DNA from: Phytopseudomonas punonensis
GTDB taxonomy: Bacteria > Pseudomonadota > Gammaproteobacteria > Pseudomonadales > Pseudomonadaceae
Direction: 5' to 3'
DNA: 64,000 nucleotides
Assembly (NCBI RefSeq): GCF_900142655.1
Contig: NZ_FRBQ01000006.1
Span: 141,271-205,270, forward strand
Shown: in pieces, positions 8,688 to 20,958 of the stretch
Layout: each line of letters starts with the position of its first letter
Numbering within the stretch: the stretch's first letter is position 1
Translations under genes and position numbers: made by a program
The notes under the pieces: model-generated
The model's input: the letters and a program-made list of their open reading frames with translations, nothing else
The model's database searches: none
Told to the model about the DNA's origin: nothing

Positions 8688-10118
8688 TCAGTTCTTGCGC
8701 GGTACGGCTTGGAGCAGCTCGTCCGACGGCATTTCGCACTGGATCTTACGGCCAATCAGTTCCTCGATTGGCGGCAGAGCGTAGGCATCGTCTTCACCGG
8801 CAAAGCTGATCGAGGTGCCGCTGGCGCCCGCGCGGCCGGTACGGCCGATGCGGTGCACGTAGTCGTCCGGGTCTTCCGGCAGGGTGAAGTTGATCACGTG
8901 GCTGATGCCGTCGACGTGGATACCGCGGCCGGCCACATCGGTGGCGACCATGACGCGGATCTTGCCTTCGCGAAAGCCTTCCAGGGCGCGGATGCGCTTG
9001 TGCTGGGGAATGTCACCGGACATCTGCACGGCGCTGATTCCGTCGCGGGTCAGGCGTTCTTCGATGCGCCGCACTTCGTCCTTGCGGTTGGCGAAGACCA
9101 TCACCCGAGTCCAGTCGTTCTGGGTGATCAGGTTGTAGAGCAGCTTGTACTTGTCTGCCGAGGCGACGGCGTAGACGTGCTGCTCGACCGTGTCGCTGGC
9201 GACGTTTTCCGGCTCGATTTCGACGATGGCCGGGTCGGTGGTCCATTGCTTGGCCAGGTTCATCACGTCTTCGGTGAAGGTGGCCGAGAACAGCAGGGTC
9301 TGGCGCTCGCCCTTCATCGGCGTCTGGCGGATGATCTGGCGAACCTGGGGGATGAAGCCCATGTCGAGCATGCGGTCGGCTTCGTCGAGCACCATCACCT
9401 CGACCATGTCCAGGTGCACTTCGCCGCGCTGGTTGAAGTCCAGCAGGCGGCCAGGCGTGGCGACCAGGATGTCGCAGAAGCGCGATTCCAGACTCTTGAG
9501 CTGCTTGTCGAAGTCCATACCCCCAACGAAGCTCATCACGTTCAGGTCGCTGTACTTGGTCAGCTCTTGCGCGTCCTTGGCGATCTGCACCACCAGCTCG
9601 CGGGTTGGCGCGATGATCAGCGCGCGTGGTTCGCCCATGTAGCGGTCTTTGGGCGGCGGCGTCTGCTGCAACTGGGTGATGATCGAGATCAGGAACGCGG
9701 CGGTTTTGCCGGTACCGGTCTGCGCCCGCCCGATGGCGTCTCGGCCCTTGAGGGTGTAACCCAGTACGCCGGCCTGGATCGGTGTGCAGTAGGGGAAGCC
9801 CAAATCATGGATGGCGTGCATCAGTTGCGGCGACAGCTTGAAGTCGTGGAAGCGAGTCTTGCCAGGTGCAGGCTCGACCTTGAAATCCTCAAGCTTCCAG
9901 GTATCGACTGGCTTGGGCGCGCGCTCGCGGCGCGGCTTGGCGGGTTTGCTCGGCGGCTTCTGCTCGGCGCTGGCGGCTTCTTTGGGCGGGCGCGGCTGGC
10001 GCTCCTCATGGGGAGCTGCGGCGGGAGGGGAAGCGGCTTCGAGGGTCGGGGAGATTGAGCTGTGTGGCTCATTTTCGGCTTTGCCGAATATTTTTTTGAG
10101 TGCTTTGAGCACGGTCAT
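8688..10118 (-). CDS. rhlB: DEAD-box RNA helicase RhlB
   Basis: The 476-residue protein has the DEAD-box order: Q-motif (CTPIQ), motif I AQTGTGKT, Ia [16 protein letters not shown], motif II DEADRML, motif III SATF and motif [13 protein letters not shown] Pro/Ala/Lys-rich N-terminal extension of ~90 residues, absent from E. coli RhlB (421 residues), is typical of pseudomonad RhlB. The enzyme unwinds RNA using ATP and in enterobacteria works with RNase E in the degradosome. The C-terminus is short, ending soon after the helicase core. It appears monocistronic. Other DEAD-box paralogues (RhlE, SrmB, DeaD) have longer or differently composed tails. Confidence 0.9.
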   Translation of the reverse strand: MTVLKALKKIFGKAENEPHSSISPTLEAASPPAAAPHEERQPRPPKEAASAEQKPPSKPAKPRRERAPKPVDTWKLEDFKVEPAPGKTRFHDFKLSPQLMHAIHDLGFPYCTPIQAGVLGYTLKGRDAIGRAQTGTGKTAAFLISIITQLQQTPPPKDRYMGEPRALIIAPTRELVVQIAKDAQELTKYSDLNVMSFVGGMDFDKQLKSLESRFCDILVATPGRLLDFNQRGEVHLDMVEVMVLDEADRMLDMGFIPQVRQIIRQTPMKGERQTLLFSATFTEDVMNLAKQWTTDPAIVEIEPENVASDTVEQHVYAVASADKYKLLYNLITQNDWTRVMVFANRKDEVRRIEERLTRDGISAVQMSGDIPQHKRIRALEGFREGKIRVMVATDVAGRGIHVDGISHVINFTLPEDPDDYVHRIGRTGRAGASGTSISFAGEDDAYALPPIEELIGRKIQCEMPSDELLQAVPRKN

Positions 10119-10171
10119 CTCGTCGATTGATTAAGGAATGAACGCCGGCCAGTGTAAAGCAAGACGCGGCG

Positions 10172-10189
10172 GGCAGGGAGTACCCTGCC
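10172..10189 (-). terminator. Hairpin downstream of the dipeptidase gene
   Basis: A 7-bp stem (GGCAGGG/CCCTGCC) with a 4-base loop lies 25 bases past the dipeptidase stop, upstream of rhlB. It lacks a T run on the minus strand, so termination is uncertain. Confidence 0.3.
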
Positions 10190-10213
10190 ACCGGCGCCTA
10201 TGGCGGCTGGCGA

Positions 10214-11377
10214 TCAGTGTGTCGGCAGGCTGGCGAGCAGCAGGCGCTGGACGTTGCCGCCCATGATTGCGGCGATGTCGTCGCGGCTGAAGCCGGCGCC
10301 GAGCAGACCTTCGGTCAGTTGCGCCAGGCCTGTGACGTCGAAGGGCGCGTGAATGGTGCCGTTGAAGTCGGAGCCAAGGGCCACGTGTTCGATGCCCACC
10401 AGGTCTGCGCTGTAACGAATCGCCTTGACGATGGCGGCCACTGAAGTGGCGCAGACGGCGGTGTCCCAGTAGCCGATGCCGATCACCCCACCGGTCGCGG
10501 CAATGGCGCGGATATGTCGGTCGCTGAGGTTGCGGGTGCCTGGGCAGGTGCCTTCGACACCGCCATGGGACACCAGCAGTGGGCGCGTGGCCATGGCCAG
10601 CACATCGTCCATCAGTGGGCGCGAGGCGTGAGCCAGGTCGATCAGCATGGATTTTTCTTCTAGCCGCGTGATGACCTGCCGCCCGAATGGCGTCAGCCCA
10701 CCTTTGTTCAGGCCATGGGCCGAGCCACCGACCTCGTTATCAAAGAAGTGAGTCAGCCCGGCCATGCGAAAACCTGCGTCATAGAGACGATCGAGATTCT
10801 CCAGCCGGCCTTCCAGCGGATGCAGGCCTTCGGTGGCCAAGAGGGTGGCGACTCGCTGCGGGTCTTTATTCCAAGCCTGCAGAAAATCGAGCAGATCCTT
10901 GCGTGTTTTGATCTGTACCAGCCGACCCTCGCTGCCGGAGGCCGCTTCGTGCAGTTTCTCGGCTTGGTACAGGGCGCGCTGCAACAAGCTGCTCCAGGTT
11001 GCCCGTGGCCAGCGCTGGGCCATGGCGAGCAGGGTGATGGTGTCGCTGTCGGCGCCGTTGCTTTCGTAGTTCAAGCCGCGAGGCGATTTGGTGACCGTGG
11101 AAAACACCTGCAGACCAACGCGCCCGTCGAGCATCCGCGGCAGGTCCGAGTGGCCGTAGCTGTAGCGTTTTAGCAGATCACGCTCCCAGAGTAGGGCGTC
11201 ATCGTGCAGGTCGGCGATAAACAGGGTGTTGTGTAGGCGCGTGGCGCTATGGCCGGCCGGGTAGGGCGCTGGCGATTCGACGCTGTTCATGCGTCGGTCG
11301 AGCACGCTTGGTAACGTGAAGAACACCGCGGCGGCAAGACCCAGAACAATCGGGATGATGAGCAGGCGCTTGCGCAT
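10214..11377 (-). CDS. Membrane-anchored dipeptidase, peptidase family M19
   Basis: The 387-residue protein begins with a basic N-terminus and a single hydrophobic segment (residues ~4-24), giving a signal anchor with the enzyme outside the inner membrane. The M19 zinc-site pattern is present: HxD in ADLHDD, a glutamate in LLATEG, histidines in DLAHAS and VSHGG, and aspartate in LGSDFNG. M19 (renal dipeptidase-like) enzymes hydrolyse dipeptides, including D-residue and dehydropeptide substrates. It sits 53 bases downstream of a cNMP/GGDEF gene on the same strand, perhaps by chance. The true substrate is unknown. Confidence 0.85.
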   Translation of the reverse strand: MRKRLLIIPIVLGLAAAVFFTLPSVLDRRMNSVESPAPYPAGHSATRLHNTLFIADLHDDALLWERDLLKRYSYGHSDLPRMLDGRVGLQVFSTVTKSPRGLNYESNGADSDTITLLAMAQRWPRATWSSLLQRALYQAEKLHEAASGSEGRLVQIKTRKDLLDFLQAWNKDPQRVATLLATEGLHPLEGRLENLDRLYDAGFRMAGLTHFFDNEVGGSAHGLNKGGLTPFGRQVITRLEEKSMLIDLAHASRPLMDDVLAMATRPLLVSHGGVEGTCPGTRNLSDRHIRAIAATGGVIGIGYWDTAVCATSVAAIVKAIRYSADLVGIEHVALGSDFNGTIHAPFDVTGLAQLTEGLLGAGFSRDDIAAIMGGNVQRLLLASLPTH

Positions 11378-11430
11378 GAAGGTTTTCCAGATAGGCGGAG
11401 GTCGTCAGTTTGTCACGCGCTGACGGCAGT

Positions 11431-12369
11431 TCAGTGACAGAGCCGATTGCGGCCGCTGTTCTTGGCCCGGTACAAGGCCTGATCAGCCCGGGCAATCAGG
11501 CTGGCCAGGCTGTCGCGCTTGGTCATCTGGGTCAGGCCTAGGGAGATGGTCACGCCCGGCTGAGCGCCGAGCGGAGAATAGAAGGAGCCGATGCGCTCCA
11601 GGCTCTCGCGCAGGCGCTCGGCCACATCGATGGCCTGCTGCAGCAACAGCTCGGGCAGCAGCACCACGAACTCTTCCCCGCCGAAACGCACCAGGCTGTC
11701 GCGCGTTCGTAGCTGGCGGCGCAGCGTGTGGGCAACCAGGCACAGTGCGTAGTCACCGGCCAAATGGCCGTGCTGGTCGTTGTAATCCTTGAAGTGGTCG
11801 ACGTCGAGCATCAGCAGGCACAGCGGTTGTTTGTCGATCAGGCAGCGGGCGCGCTCGCGCTCGAACACGTGCTCCAGCCAGCGACGGTTGAAGGCGCCGG
11901 TCAGTTTGTCGACGTTGGCGTTCTGCTCGCTGTTGATCAGTTTCTGGTTGCCCTGGCGCACGCGCTCGCAAAGCACCTTGAGCAGGTTGTGCATCATCTG
12001 TGGTGATTGCTGGAACAGCGAGTTGAGGTCATCACGGTGCAGGCGCAGCACACTGCTGGGCTCGGTGGCCACCACGTAGGCGCTGGGGTGTTCATTATCG
12101 ATGAAGCTGATCTCGCCAGCGCAGTCGCCGGGCCCCAGTGCGGTAACCGGCTGGTTGTCCAGCGAGCCCAGGTATACCTTGAGGCTGCCGGTGACGACTA
12201 TATAAAGGTACTGGTTGCGATCGAAGGGCGAGAGCAGCACTTCGCCCGATTCCAGTTCGCAGCAACGAAAGGCATCGAGCAGCCGGTTGAGGCCGCCGAG
12301 CGCAACGTTGTCGAACAGGCGCAGCTGGCGAATCTGCTGCAGATCGGTTTGCCACTGGGCTGCCTTCAT
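11431..12369 (-). CDS. Diguanylate cyclase with N-terminal cyclic-nucleotide-binding domain
   Basis: The 312-residue soluble protein has a CRP-type cNMP-binding fold at residues ~15-130 (the GPGDCAGEISFIDNEHPSA segment is its phosphate-binding cassette) and a GGDEF domain at ~150-310. The active-site motif reads RFGGEEFVVLLPE, a valid GGEEF variant, so cyclase activity making c-di-GMP is expected. No RxxD inhibitory site is obvious before GGEEF. The arrangement suggests that a small nucleotide or another ligand tunes c-di-GMP output; many such cNMP folds do not actually bind cAMP. It is followed by the M19 dipeptidase gene. Confidence 0.88.
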   Translation of the reverse strand: MKAAQWQTDLQQIRQLRLFDNVALGGLNRLLDAFRCCELESGEVLLSPFDRNQYLYIVVTGSLKVYLGSLDNQPVTALGPGDCAGEISFIDNEHPSAYVVATEPSSVLRLHRDDLNSLFQQSPQMMHNLLKVLCERVRQGNQKLINSEQNANVDKLTGAFNRRWLEHVFERERARCLIDKQPLCLLMLDVDHFKDYNDQHGHLAGDYALCLVAHTLRRQLRTRDSLVRFGGEEFVVLLPELLLQQAIDVAERLRESLERIGSFYSPLGAQPGVTISLGLTQMTKRDSLASLIARADQALYRAKNSGRNRLCH

Positions 12370-12575
12370 GGCATCAGCATCCTTGCTTGAAACGCTTAAC
12401 GATAAGCATCGCCAACGCTCCCTGGGTCGATGACCACATTCATGATGAACGCAACAGGTCTCATTGCCCTGACAGTATCTCTCGGCATCCGGGCTGACAA
12501 TCGTCTTGCGACGCGCTGACGACCGGCGGCGTGGGGACTGTGAAGGCCGTCACAGCCGCGCCGGCAAAACCCTCG

Positions 12576-13710
<1,135 letters not shown>

Positions 13711-14739
13711 ATGAAGATGGTTAAAACCACCCTGGCGATGTTGACCGCCGCCGCCGTTCTTGGCGCAGCAGGCATGGCTCACGCCGGTGCTACCCTGGAC
13801 GCAGTGAAGAAGAAGGGCTTTGTACAGTGTGGCGTCAGTGACGGCCTGCCGGGTTTCTCGGTGCCGGATGCGAAGGGTAACTACCAGGGCATCGACGTCG
13901 ACATCTGCCGCGGTGTTGCCGCAGCAGTTCTGGGCGACGCCAGCAAAGTCAAATACAGCCCGCTGACCGCCAAAGAGCGCTTCACCGCCATTCAGTCTGG
14001 TGAAGTCGACGTTCTGTCGCGCAACACCACTTGGACCAGCTCGCGCGACGGCGGCATGGGCCTGGTATTCACCGGCGTTACTTATTACGACGGTATCGGC
14101 TTCCTGGTTAACAAGAAGCTGGGCGTTGCCAGCGCCAAGGAACTGGATGGCGCGACCATCTGTATCCAGGCAGGCACCACCACCGAGCTGAACGTCTCTG
14201 ACTACTTCCGCTCGAACGGCCTTAAATACACCCCGATCACTTTCGACACCTCCGACGAAAGCGCCAAGTCGCTGGAGGCTGGCCGTTGCGACGTGCTGAC
14301 CTCCGACCAGTCGCAGCTGTACGCACAGCGCATCAAACTGGGCGCGCCGACTGACTGGGTTGTACTGCCAGAAGTGATCTCCAAGGAGCCGCTGGGCCCG
14401 CTGGTTCGTCGTGGCGACGAAGATTGGATGGCTATCGTCAAGTGGACCCTGTTCGCCATGCTCAACGCTGAAGAGCTGGGCGTCGACTCCAAGAACGTCG
14501 AAGCCATGGCCAAGGAAACCAAGAACCCTGACGTAGCCCGTATGCTGGGTGCTGACGGTGAGTACGGTAAAGACCTGAAACTGCCGAAAGACTGGGTTGT
14601 CCAGATCGTCAAGCAGGTCGGTAACTACGGCGAAGTGTTCGAGCGCAACATCGGCAAGGGCAGCGAGCTGAAAATCGAGCGTGGCCTCAACGCTCTGTGG
14701 AACAAAGGCGGTCTGCACTACGCACCACCAGTGCGTTGA
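13711..14739 (+). CDS. aapJ: General L-amino acid ABC transporter, periplasmic binding protein
   Basis: The 342-residue protein has a clear Sec signal peptide (MKMVKTTLAMLTAAAVLG..., cleavage after AHA at about 25) and a family-3 solute-binding fold. GFSVPDAKGNYQGIDVDI and the later LSRNTTWT and IQAGTTTELN blocks are typical of AapJ/BztA. It captures polar and branched amino acids in the periplasm for AapQM. A good SD (GGAG) precedes the ATG. It is first of aapJQMP, and a perfect palindrome follows it, consistent with the binding protein being made in excess over the membrane parts. Confidence 0.92.
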   Translation: MKMVKTTLAMLTAAAVLGAAGMAHAGATLDAVKKKGFVQCGVSDGLPGFSVPDAKGNYQGIDVDICRGVAAAVLGDASKVKYSPLTAKERFTAIQSGEVDVLSRNTTWTSSRDGGMGLVFTGVTYYDGIGFLVNKKLGVASAKELDGATICIQAGTTTELNVSDYFRSNGLKYTPITFDTSDESAKSLEAGRCDVLTSDQSQLYAQRIKLGAPTDWVVLPEVISKEPLGPLVRRGDEDWMAIVKWTLFAMLNAEELGVDSKNVEAMAKETKNPDVARMLGADGEYGKDLKLPKDWVVQIVKQVGNYGEVFERNIGKGSELKIERGLNALWNKGGLHYAPPVR

Positions 14740-14748
14740 TTGACCTGT

Positions 14749-14772
14749 CGCCCGGCAGTGCACTGCCGGGCG
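14749..14772 (+). terminator. Intercistronic palindrome aapJ/aapQ
   Basis: A perfect 24-base GC-rich palindrome (CGCCCGGCAGTG and its complement) begins 10 bases after the aapJ stop and is followed by ATTTT. Such hairpins after binding-protein genes protect the upstream mRNA and reduce read-through. Confidence 0.6.
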
Positions 14773-14803
14773 ATTTTCGTTCCGTTATACCTGGGGCATT
14801 CCC

Positions 14804-15982
14804 ATGCAGAAAAACATTGGCGCACCGCAGGGGTTCTCCCTTAGCGATCCACGTGTGCGCGCTTGGCTATTCCAGATCATTACCGTTGTGGCCGTGGTCG
14901 CAATGGGCTGGTTCCTGTTCAGCAATACGCAGACCAACCTGCAACACCGGGGTATCACCTCGGGCTTCGACTTTCTCGAGCGCAGTGCCGGCTTTGGCAT
15001 CGCTCAGCACCTGATCAGCTACACCGAAGCGGACAGCTATGCCCGCGTCTTCGTGATCGGCCTGCTCAATACCCTGCTGGTGTCGTTCATCGGCATCGTG
15101 CTGGCTACCTTCCTCGGCTTCGTCATCGGTGTCGCGCGTCTGTCGCCGAACTGGATGATCAGCAAGCTGGCGACCGTATACATCGAGATCTTCCGTAACA
15201 TCCCGCCGTTGCTGCAGATTCTCTTCTGGTACTTCGCCGTGTTGCTGCCGTTGCCAGGGCCGCGTGCCAGCATCAGCGTCGGCGACAGCTTCTTCCTCAG
15301 CAACCGTGGCCTGAACATGCCGGCGGCCGAGGCGACCGGTGGATTCTGGCCGTTCGTGGTCGGCCTGTTCGTGACCCTCGTGGCCATCGTGATGATGACC
15401 CGCTGGGCCAATAAGCGCTTCGAGGCCACTGGGCAGCCGTTCCACAAGTTCTGGGTCGGCCTGGGTCTGGCCATTGTCATCCCGACCTTGTTCGCCCTGG
15501 TCTTCGGTAGCCCGCTGCACTGGTCCGTACCAGAGCTCAAAGGCTTCAACTTCGTTGGCGGCTGGGTCATGATTCCCGAGCTGCTGGCACTGACCATCGC
15601 GCTGACCGTCTACACCGCGGCGTTTATCGCCGAAAACGTGCGTTCCGGGATCAACTCGGTCAGCCACGGCCAGACCGAAGCTGCCCGCTCCCTGGGTCTG
15701 CGCCCCGGCCCGACGCTGCGCAAGGTGATCATCCCGCAAGCCATGCGCGTGATCATTCCGCCGCTGACCAGCCAATACCTGAACCTGGCGAAAAACTCGT
15801 CCCTGGCTGCCGGCATCGGTTACCCGGACATGGTGTCGCTGTTTGCCGGTACGGTACTCAACCAGACAGGCCAGGCCATCGAGGTGATTGCGATCACCAT
15901 GAGCGTCTACCTGGCGATCAGTATCAGCATTTCCCTGCTGATGAACTGGTACAACAAGCGCATCGCGCTGATCGAGCGGTGA
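14804..15982 (+). CDS. aapQ: Amino acid ABC transporter permease AapQ
   Basis: The 392-residue polytopic protein is one of two HisM-type permeases of the general amino-acid importer. About eight hydrophobic segments are visible, and the EAA-loop motif (TEAARSLGLRPGPTLRKVI), which docks the ATPase, lies in the C-terminal third. The N-terminal ~40 residues are cytoplasmic. Length and the long periplasmic insert between the early helices are usual for AapQ. It is followed by aapM with a 12-base gap to the conserved ATG at 15995. Confidence 0.92.
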   Translation: MQKNIGAPQGFSLSDPRVRAWLFQIITVVAVVAMGWFLFSNTQTNLQHRGITSGFDFLERSAGFGIAQHLISYTEADSYARVFVIGLLNTLLVSFIGIVLATFLGFVIGVARLSPNWMISKLATVYIEIFRNIPPLLQILFWYFAVLLPLPGPRASISVGDSFFLSNRGLNMPAAEATGGFWPFVVGLFVTLVAIVMMTRWANKRFEATGQPFHKFWVGLGLAIVIPTLFALVFGSPLHWSVPELKGFNFVGGWVMIPELLALTIALTVYTAAFIAENVRSGINSVSHGQTEAARSLGLRPGPTLRKVIIPQAMRVIIPPLTSQYLNLAKNSSLAAGIGYPDMVSLFAGTVLNQTGQAIEVIAITMSVYLAISISISLLMNWYNKRIALIER

Positions 15983-15994
15983 GGACCTAGCGCA

Positions 15995-17081
15995 ATGAGC
16001 ACACATACTTTCAAACCCACCCAGCTCCAGCGTTGGTGTGGTCGCCTGGATGCGCAGCAACCTGTTCTCCAGCTGGCTCAATACGCTGCTGACTCTTTTC
16101 GCCATCTACCTCATCTGGCTGATGGTGCCGCCGCTGCTCAAGTGGGCGCTCTTCGACGCCAACTGGGTGGGTACCACCCGGGCTGACTGCACCAAGGAGG
16201 GCGCCTGCTGGGTGTTCATCCAGTCGCGCTTCAGTCAGTTCATGTACGGCTTCTACCCCAGCGAACTGCGCTGGCGCGTGGACCTGACCGCCGTGCTGGC
16301 AATCGTTGGTGCAGCGCCGCTGTTCATTTCCAAGTTCCCGCGCAAGGCTGTTTACGGCATCGGCTTTCTGGTGATCTACCCGATCGTCGCCTGGTGCCTG
16401 CTACACGGTGGCGTGTTTGGTCTGGACACCGTGGCGACCAGCCGTTGGGGCGGCCTGATGCTGACCCTGGTGATCGCTGCCGTCGGTATCGCCGGTGCGT
16501 TGCCGCTGGGCATCCTGCTGGCACTGGGGCGGCGTTCCAACATGCCGGCGGTGAAGGTGGTCTGCGTGACCTTCATCGAGTTCTGGCGTGGTGTGCCGCT
16601 GATTACCGTACTGTTCATGTCCTCGGTGATGCTGCCGCTGTTCCTGCCCGAGGGCATGAGCTTCGACAAGCTGATGCGTGCACTGATCGGGGTGATCCTG
16701 TTCCAGTCGGCGTACATTGCCGAAGTGGTGCGTGGTGGTCTGCAGGCGATTCCCAAGGGGCAATACGAAGCAGCCGGCGCCATGGGCCTGGGTTACTGGC
16801 GGATGATGGGGCTGGTGATCCTGCCGCAAGCGCTCAAGCTGGTGATTCCGGGCATCGTCAACACCTTCATCGCCCTGTTCAAGGACACCAGCCTGGTGAT
16901 CATCATCGGTCTGTTCGACTTGCTCAACAGCGTCAAGCAGGCAGCTGCCGACCCAGCGTGGCTGGGTATGGCGACCGAGGGCTATGTGTTCGCCGCCCTG
17001 ATTTTCTGGATTTTCTGTTTCGGTATGTCCCGTTATTCCCTCCATCTGGAGCGGAAGCTGGACACTGGCCACAAGCGTTAG
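15995..17081 (+). pseudogene. aapM: Amino acid ABC transporter permease AapM, apparent N-terminal frameshift
   Basis: An ATG at 15995 with GAGG upstream starts MSTHTFKP, the usual AapM N-terminus, but this frame leaves AapM and stops at 16186. The body (VGVVAWMRSNLFSSW onward, EAA loop EAAGAMGLGYWRMMGL) runs to 17081 in the +1 frame, open only from 15999. The two join near the CCCACCC tract at 16016-16022, so a short indel has shifted the frame. Within the body frame the first possible starts are GTG 16038 (347 residues) and ATG 16050, both without a good SD but losing only ~15-20 cytoplasmic residues. The permease may therefore still be made; a base-call error at the C tract is equally possible. 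The rest is intact. Confidence 0.75.
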
Positions 17082-17092
17082 GAGTCACTTAG

Positions 17093-17854
17093 ATGAGCGA
17101 AGCAAACAAGCAACCCAGCGCTGAGCCGATCATTCAGCTGCAGGGCGTGAACAAGTGGTACGGCCAGTTCCACGTACTCAAGGACATCAACCTGGACGTG
17201 CGCCAGGGCGAGCGTATCGTGCTGTGCGGCCCGTCGGGTTCGGGCAAGTCGACCACCATTCGTTGCATCAACCGCCTGGAAGAACACCAGGCCGGCCGCA
17301 TCGTGGTCGATGGCACAGAGCTGACCCGTGACCTCAAGGACATCGAAACCGTGCGCCGCGAAGTGGGCATGGTGTTCCAGCACTTCAACCTGTTCCCGCA
17401 CCTCACCGTACTGCAGAACTGCACGCTGGCGCCGATGTGGGTTCGCAAGATGCCCAAGCGCAAGGCCGAAGAAATCGCCATGCACTTCCTCGAGCGCGTA
17501 CGCATCCCGGAACAGGCTCACAAGTTCCCGGGGCAACTGTCCGGTGGTCAGCAGCAGCGTGTGGCGATTGCCCGCGCCCTGTGCATGAAGCCGAAAATCA
17601 TGCTGTTCGATGAGCCAACCTCGGCACTCGACCCGGAAATGGTCAAGGAAGTACTCGATACCATGATCGGTCTGGCTCAGGACGGCATGACCATGCTCTG
17701 CGTGACCCACGAGATGGGCTTCGCCCGTACCGTAGCCGACCGCGTGATCTTCATGGACAAGGGCGAGATCGTCGAGCAGGCCGAGCCGAACGCCTTCTTC
17801 GACAATCCGCAGAACGAGCGTACCAAGCTGTTCCTGGGGCAGATTCTGCACTGA
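17093..17854 (+). CDS. aapP: Amino acid ABC transporter ATP-binding protein AapP
   Basis: The 253-residue ATPase has Walker [11 protein letters not shown]-loop [11 protein letters not shown], signature LSGGQQQR, Walker [13 protein letters not shown] and the switch histidine in VTHEMGF. It energises AapJQM import of a broad range of L-amino acids. The ATG at 17093 has TAGGAG upstream and lies 11 bases after aapM. A strong terminator pair follows, closing the operon. Confidence 0.94.
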   Translation: MSEANKQPSAEPIIQLQGVNKWYGQFHVLKDINLDVRQGERIVLCGPSGSGKSTTIRCINRLEEHQAGRIVVDGTELTRDLKDIETVRREVGMVFQHFNLFPHLTVLQNCTLAPMWVRKMPKRKAEEIAMHFLERVRIPEQAHKFPGQLSGGQQQRVAIARALCMKPKIMLFDEPTSALDPEMVKEVLDTMIGLAQDGMTMLCVTHEMGFARTVADRVIFMDKGEIVEQAEPNAFFDNPQNERTKLFLGQILH

Positions 17855-17864
17855 GAATGGTTGG

Positions 17865-17894
17865 GCAAAGCGCAGACATTGGTCTGCGCTTTGC
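17865..17894 (+). terminator. First hairpin after aapP
   Basis: A perfect 12-bp stem (GCAAAGCGCAGA with its complement) and 6-base loop begin 10 bases after the aapP stop. No T run follows; it precedes the true terminator. Confidence 0.6.
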
Positions 17895-17907
17895 CGGAAA
17901 CGCCGAT

Positions 17908-17943
17908 AAAAAACGCCGGGGCTCATGCCCCGGCGTTTTTTTG
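17908..17943 (+). terminator. Rho-independent terminator of aapJQMP
   Basis: An A run, a 13-bp stem with the core AACGCCGGGGC and a 4-base loop, then seven Ts. With runs on both sides it could also stop transcription arriving from the minus strand. Confidence 0.9.
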
Positions 17944-18532
17944 TTCTTCTTTTGGTGAGCGGGCGGGTTAACGCCAGACTGGAAAAATTGTTCGCTGTCG
18001 ATGACCTGGCACTCTCCATTAACACATCGCCTTGCCTGATGGGTTTCGCCGCTTACGGGCGAGTCACTTTCTCTTGCTTGCCCAAGAGAAAGTAACCAAA
18101 GAGAAGGGCACCCCATCATTCGGCCCCGGCTGCGCCGGGGTTCCCTCGCTCCATCACTGTTTCAGGGGCACGCTGCGATGGGCCATCCCTGGCCCATCGC
18201 AGCTCTCGCGGCATCCATGCCGCTCAACCCCTTACACAGCGATTACACTCGGCCTCCTGAAGGGGACTTGGTCGTCGCCTGTGCGACCGCAGCCCAAGAG
18301 CAAACGCAGGCGTTTTCGAGCTGAGCTTTTGGAAATCGTGCAAGCTCGCGCCTTGTTCCCATCAGAAGTGTTGCGCCCGTAAGGAGCGCGACACAAAGGT
18401 GCAGGAGGCGCAATGTTGGATAGTCGTAAGCCAATGCGCCATACCCACCTCGGTGCCGAGCGCATTCTCCTCGCGAAAATTCGAAGAACCTTTTCGGGTG
18501 AGAAGCAGATTCGGCCTATTGGCCCCTGAGCC
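17944..18532. repeat. 589-bp hairpin-rich intergenic repeat region
   Basis: No convincing gene lies between aapP and mmsB. Perfect hairpins are at 18067-18092 (CTTTCTCTTG/CAAGAGAAAG), 18124-18140 (CCCCGGC/GCCGGGG) and 18172-18203 (a 14-bp stem around TCCC). The block starting CGCTTACGGGCGAGTCACTTTCTC resembles a long dispersed repeat commonly seen between pseudomonad genes. ORFs on both strands here are short, lack SDs and overlap each other. Confidence 0.6.
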
Positions 18533-19429
18533 TTACGACTTGTCCTGCGGCCCCAGATAGGCGTTGATGATCGCCGAGAAATCCAGCCCACCGTGCCCGT
18601 CGCAGCTGAAGCGCTGGTAGAGCTGTTGGGCGAGGGCGCCGAGAATCACTGGTTGTTTGATCTGCCGCGCCGCGTCGGTGGCCAGGCCTAAATCCTTGAG
18701 CATCAGGTCGGTGCCGAAGCCGCCGCTGTAACCGCGCGATGCCGGCACGTTGTCGAGCACGCCGGGGTAGGGGTTGTTGGTGTCCGAGCTCCAGCAGCGC
18801 CCGCTGGAGGTGTTGATGATGTTCGCCAGCACCTTGGCATCGATGCCCAGCGATACCCCCAGCGCCATGGCCTCGGCAACGCCGATCATCGAGATGCCCA
18901 GCAGCATGTTGTTGGCCACCTTCGCCACCTGGCCGTTACCGCTGCCGCCGCAGTGCACGATGTTGCGGCCCATGGCTGCCAGGATCGGCTGCGCCTTGGC
19001 AAAGTCCGCCTCGGCGCCGCCGACCATGAAGGTCAGGGTGGCCGCCGCCGCACCGCCGGTGCCGCCAGACACCGGTGCATCGAGCATCGGGTTGCCGTGG
19101 GCAATGGCCGCCTTGGCGACTTCCCGGGCGGCCAGCGGGTCGATGGTCGAGCAGTCGATCAGCAGCACACCCGGCGTTACCTTGGCCAGCAGGCCGTCAT
19201 CGCCGAGATAGACCGCTTTCACATGGGCCGAGGCGGGCAGCATGGTGATCACCATCTCCGCGTCCTGCAGCACGCCGCAGGCGGTCTCGGCACTGGTGGC
19301 GCCGGCGTCCACCAGGGCTGCGACCGCGCCGGTGGAGAGGTCGAATACGCGCAGCGTGTGGCCTGCCTTGAGCAGGTTGTGGGCCATGGGCGCACCCATG
19401 TTGCCCAGGCCGATGAATCCGATATTCAT
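18533..19429 (-). CDS. mmsB: 3-hydroxyisobutyrate dehydrogenase
   Basis: The 298-residue enzyme has the N-terminal NAD-binding GFIGLGNMGAPMA, the substrate-binding motif DAPVSGGTGGA and the catalytic lysine in GQVAKVANN, all typical of MmsB. It oxidises 3-hydroxyisobutyrate to methylmalonate semialdehyde in valine catabolism. It lies 10 bases downstream of mmsA, which uses its product, and is the last gene of the MFS-mmsA-mmsB unit. Related beta-hydroxyacid dehydrogenases (GarR, GlxR) are the alternative, but the mmsA neighbour decides. Confidence 0.93.
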   Translation of the reverse strand: MNIGFIGLGNMGAPMAHNLLKAGHTLRVFDLSTGAVAALVDAGATSAETACGVLQDAEMVITMLPASAHVKAVYLGDDGLLAKVTPGVLLIDCSTIDPLAAREVAKAAIAHGNPMLDAPVSGGTGGAAAATLTFMVGGAEADFAKAQPILAAMGRNIVHCGGSGNGQVAKVANNMLLGISMIGVAEAMALGVSLGIDAKVLANIINTSSGRCWSSDTNNPYPGVLDNVPASRGYSGGFGTDLMLKDLGLATDAARQIKQPVILGALAQQLYQRFSCDGHGGLDFSAIINAYLGPQDKS

Positions 19430-19439
19430 GGTCGTCGCC

Positions 19440-20936
<1,497 letters not shown>

Positions 20937-20958
20937 GTTTCGATCCTTTGTCTGGAAA

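Noticed and set aside
8673..10058. 461-residue plus-strand ORF opposite rhlB
   Set aside because: Antisense shadow of a fully motif-bearing helicase.
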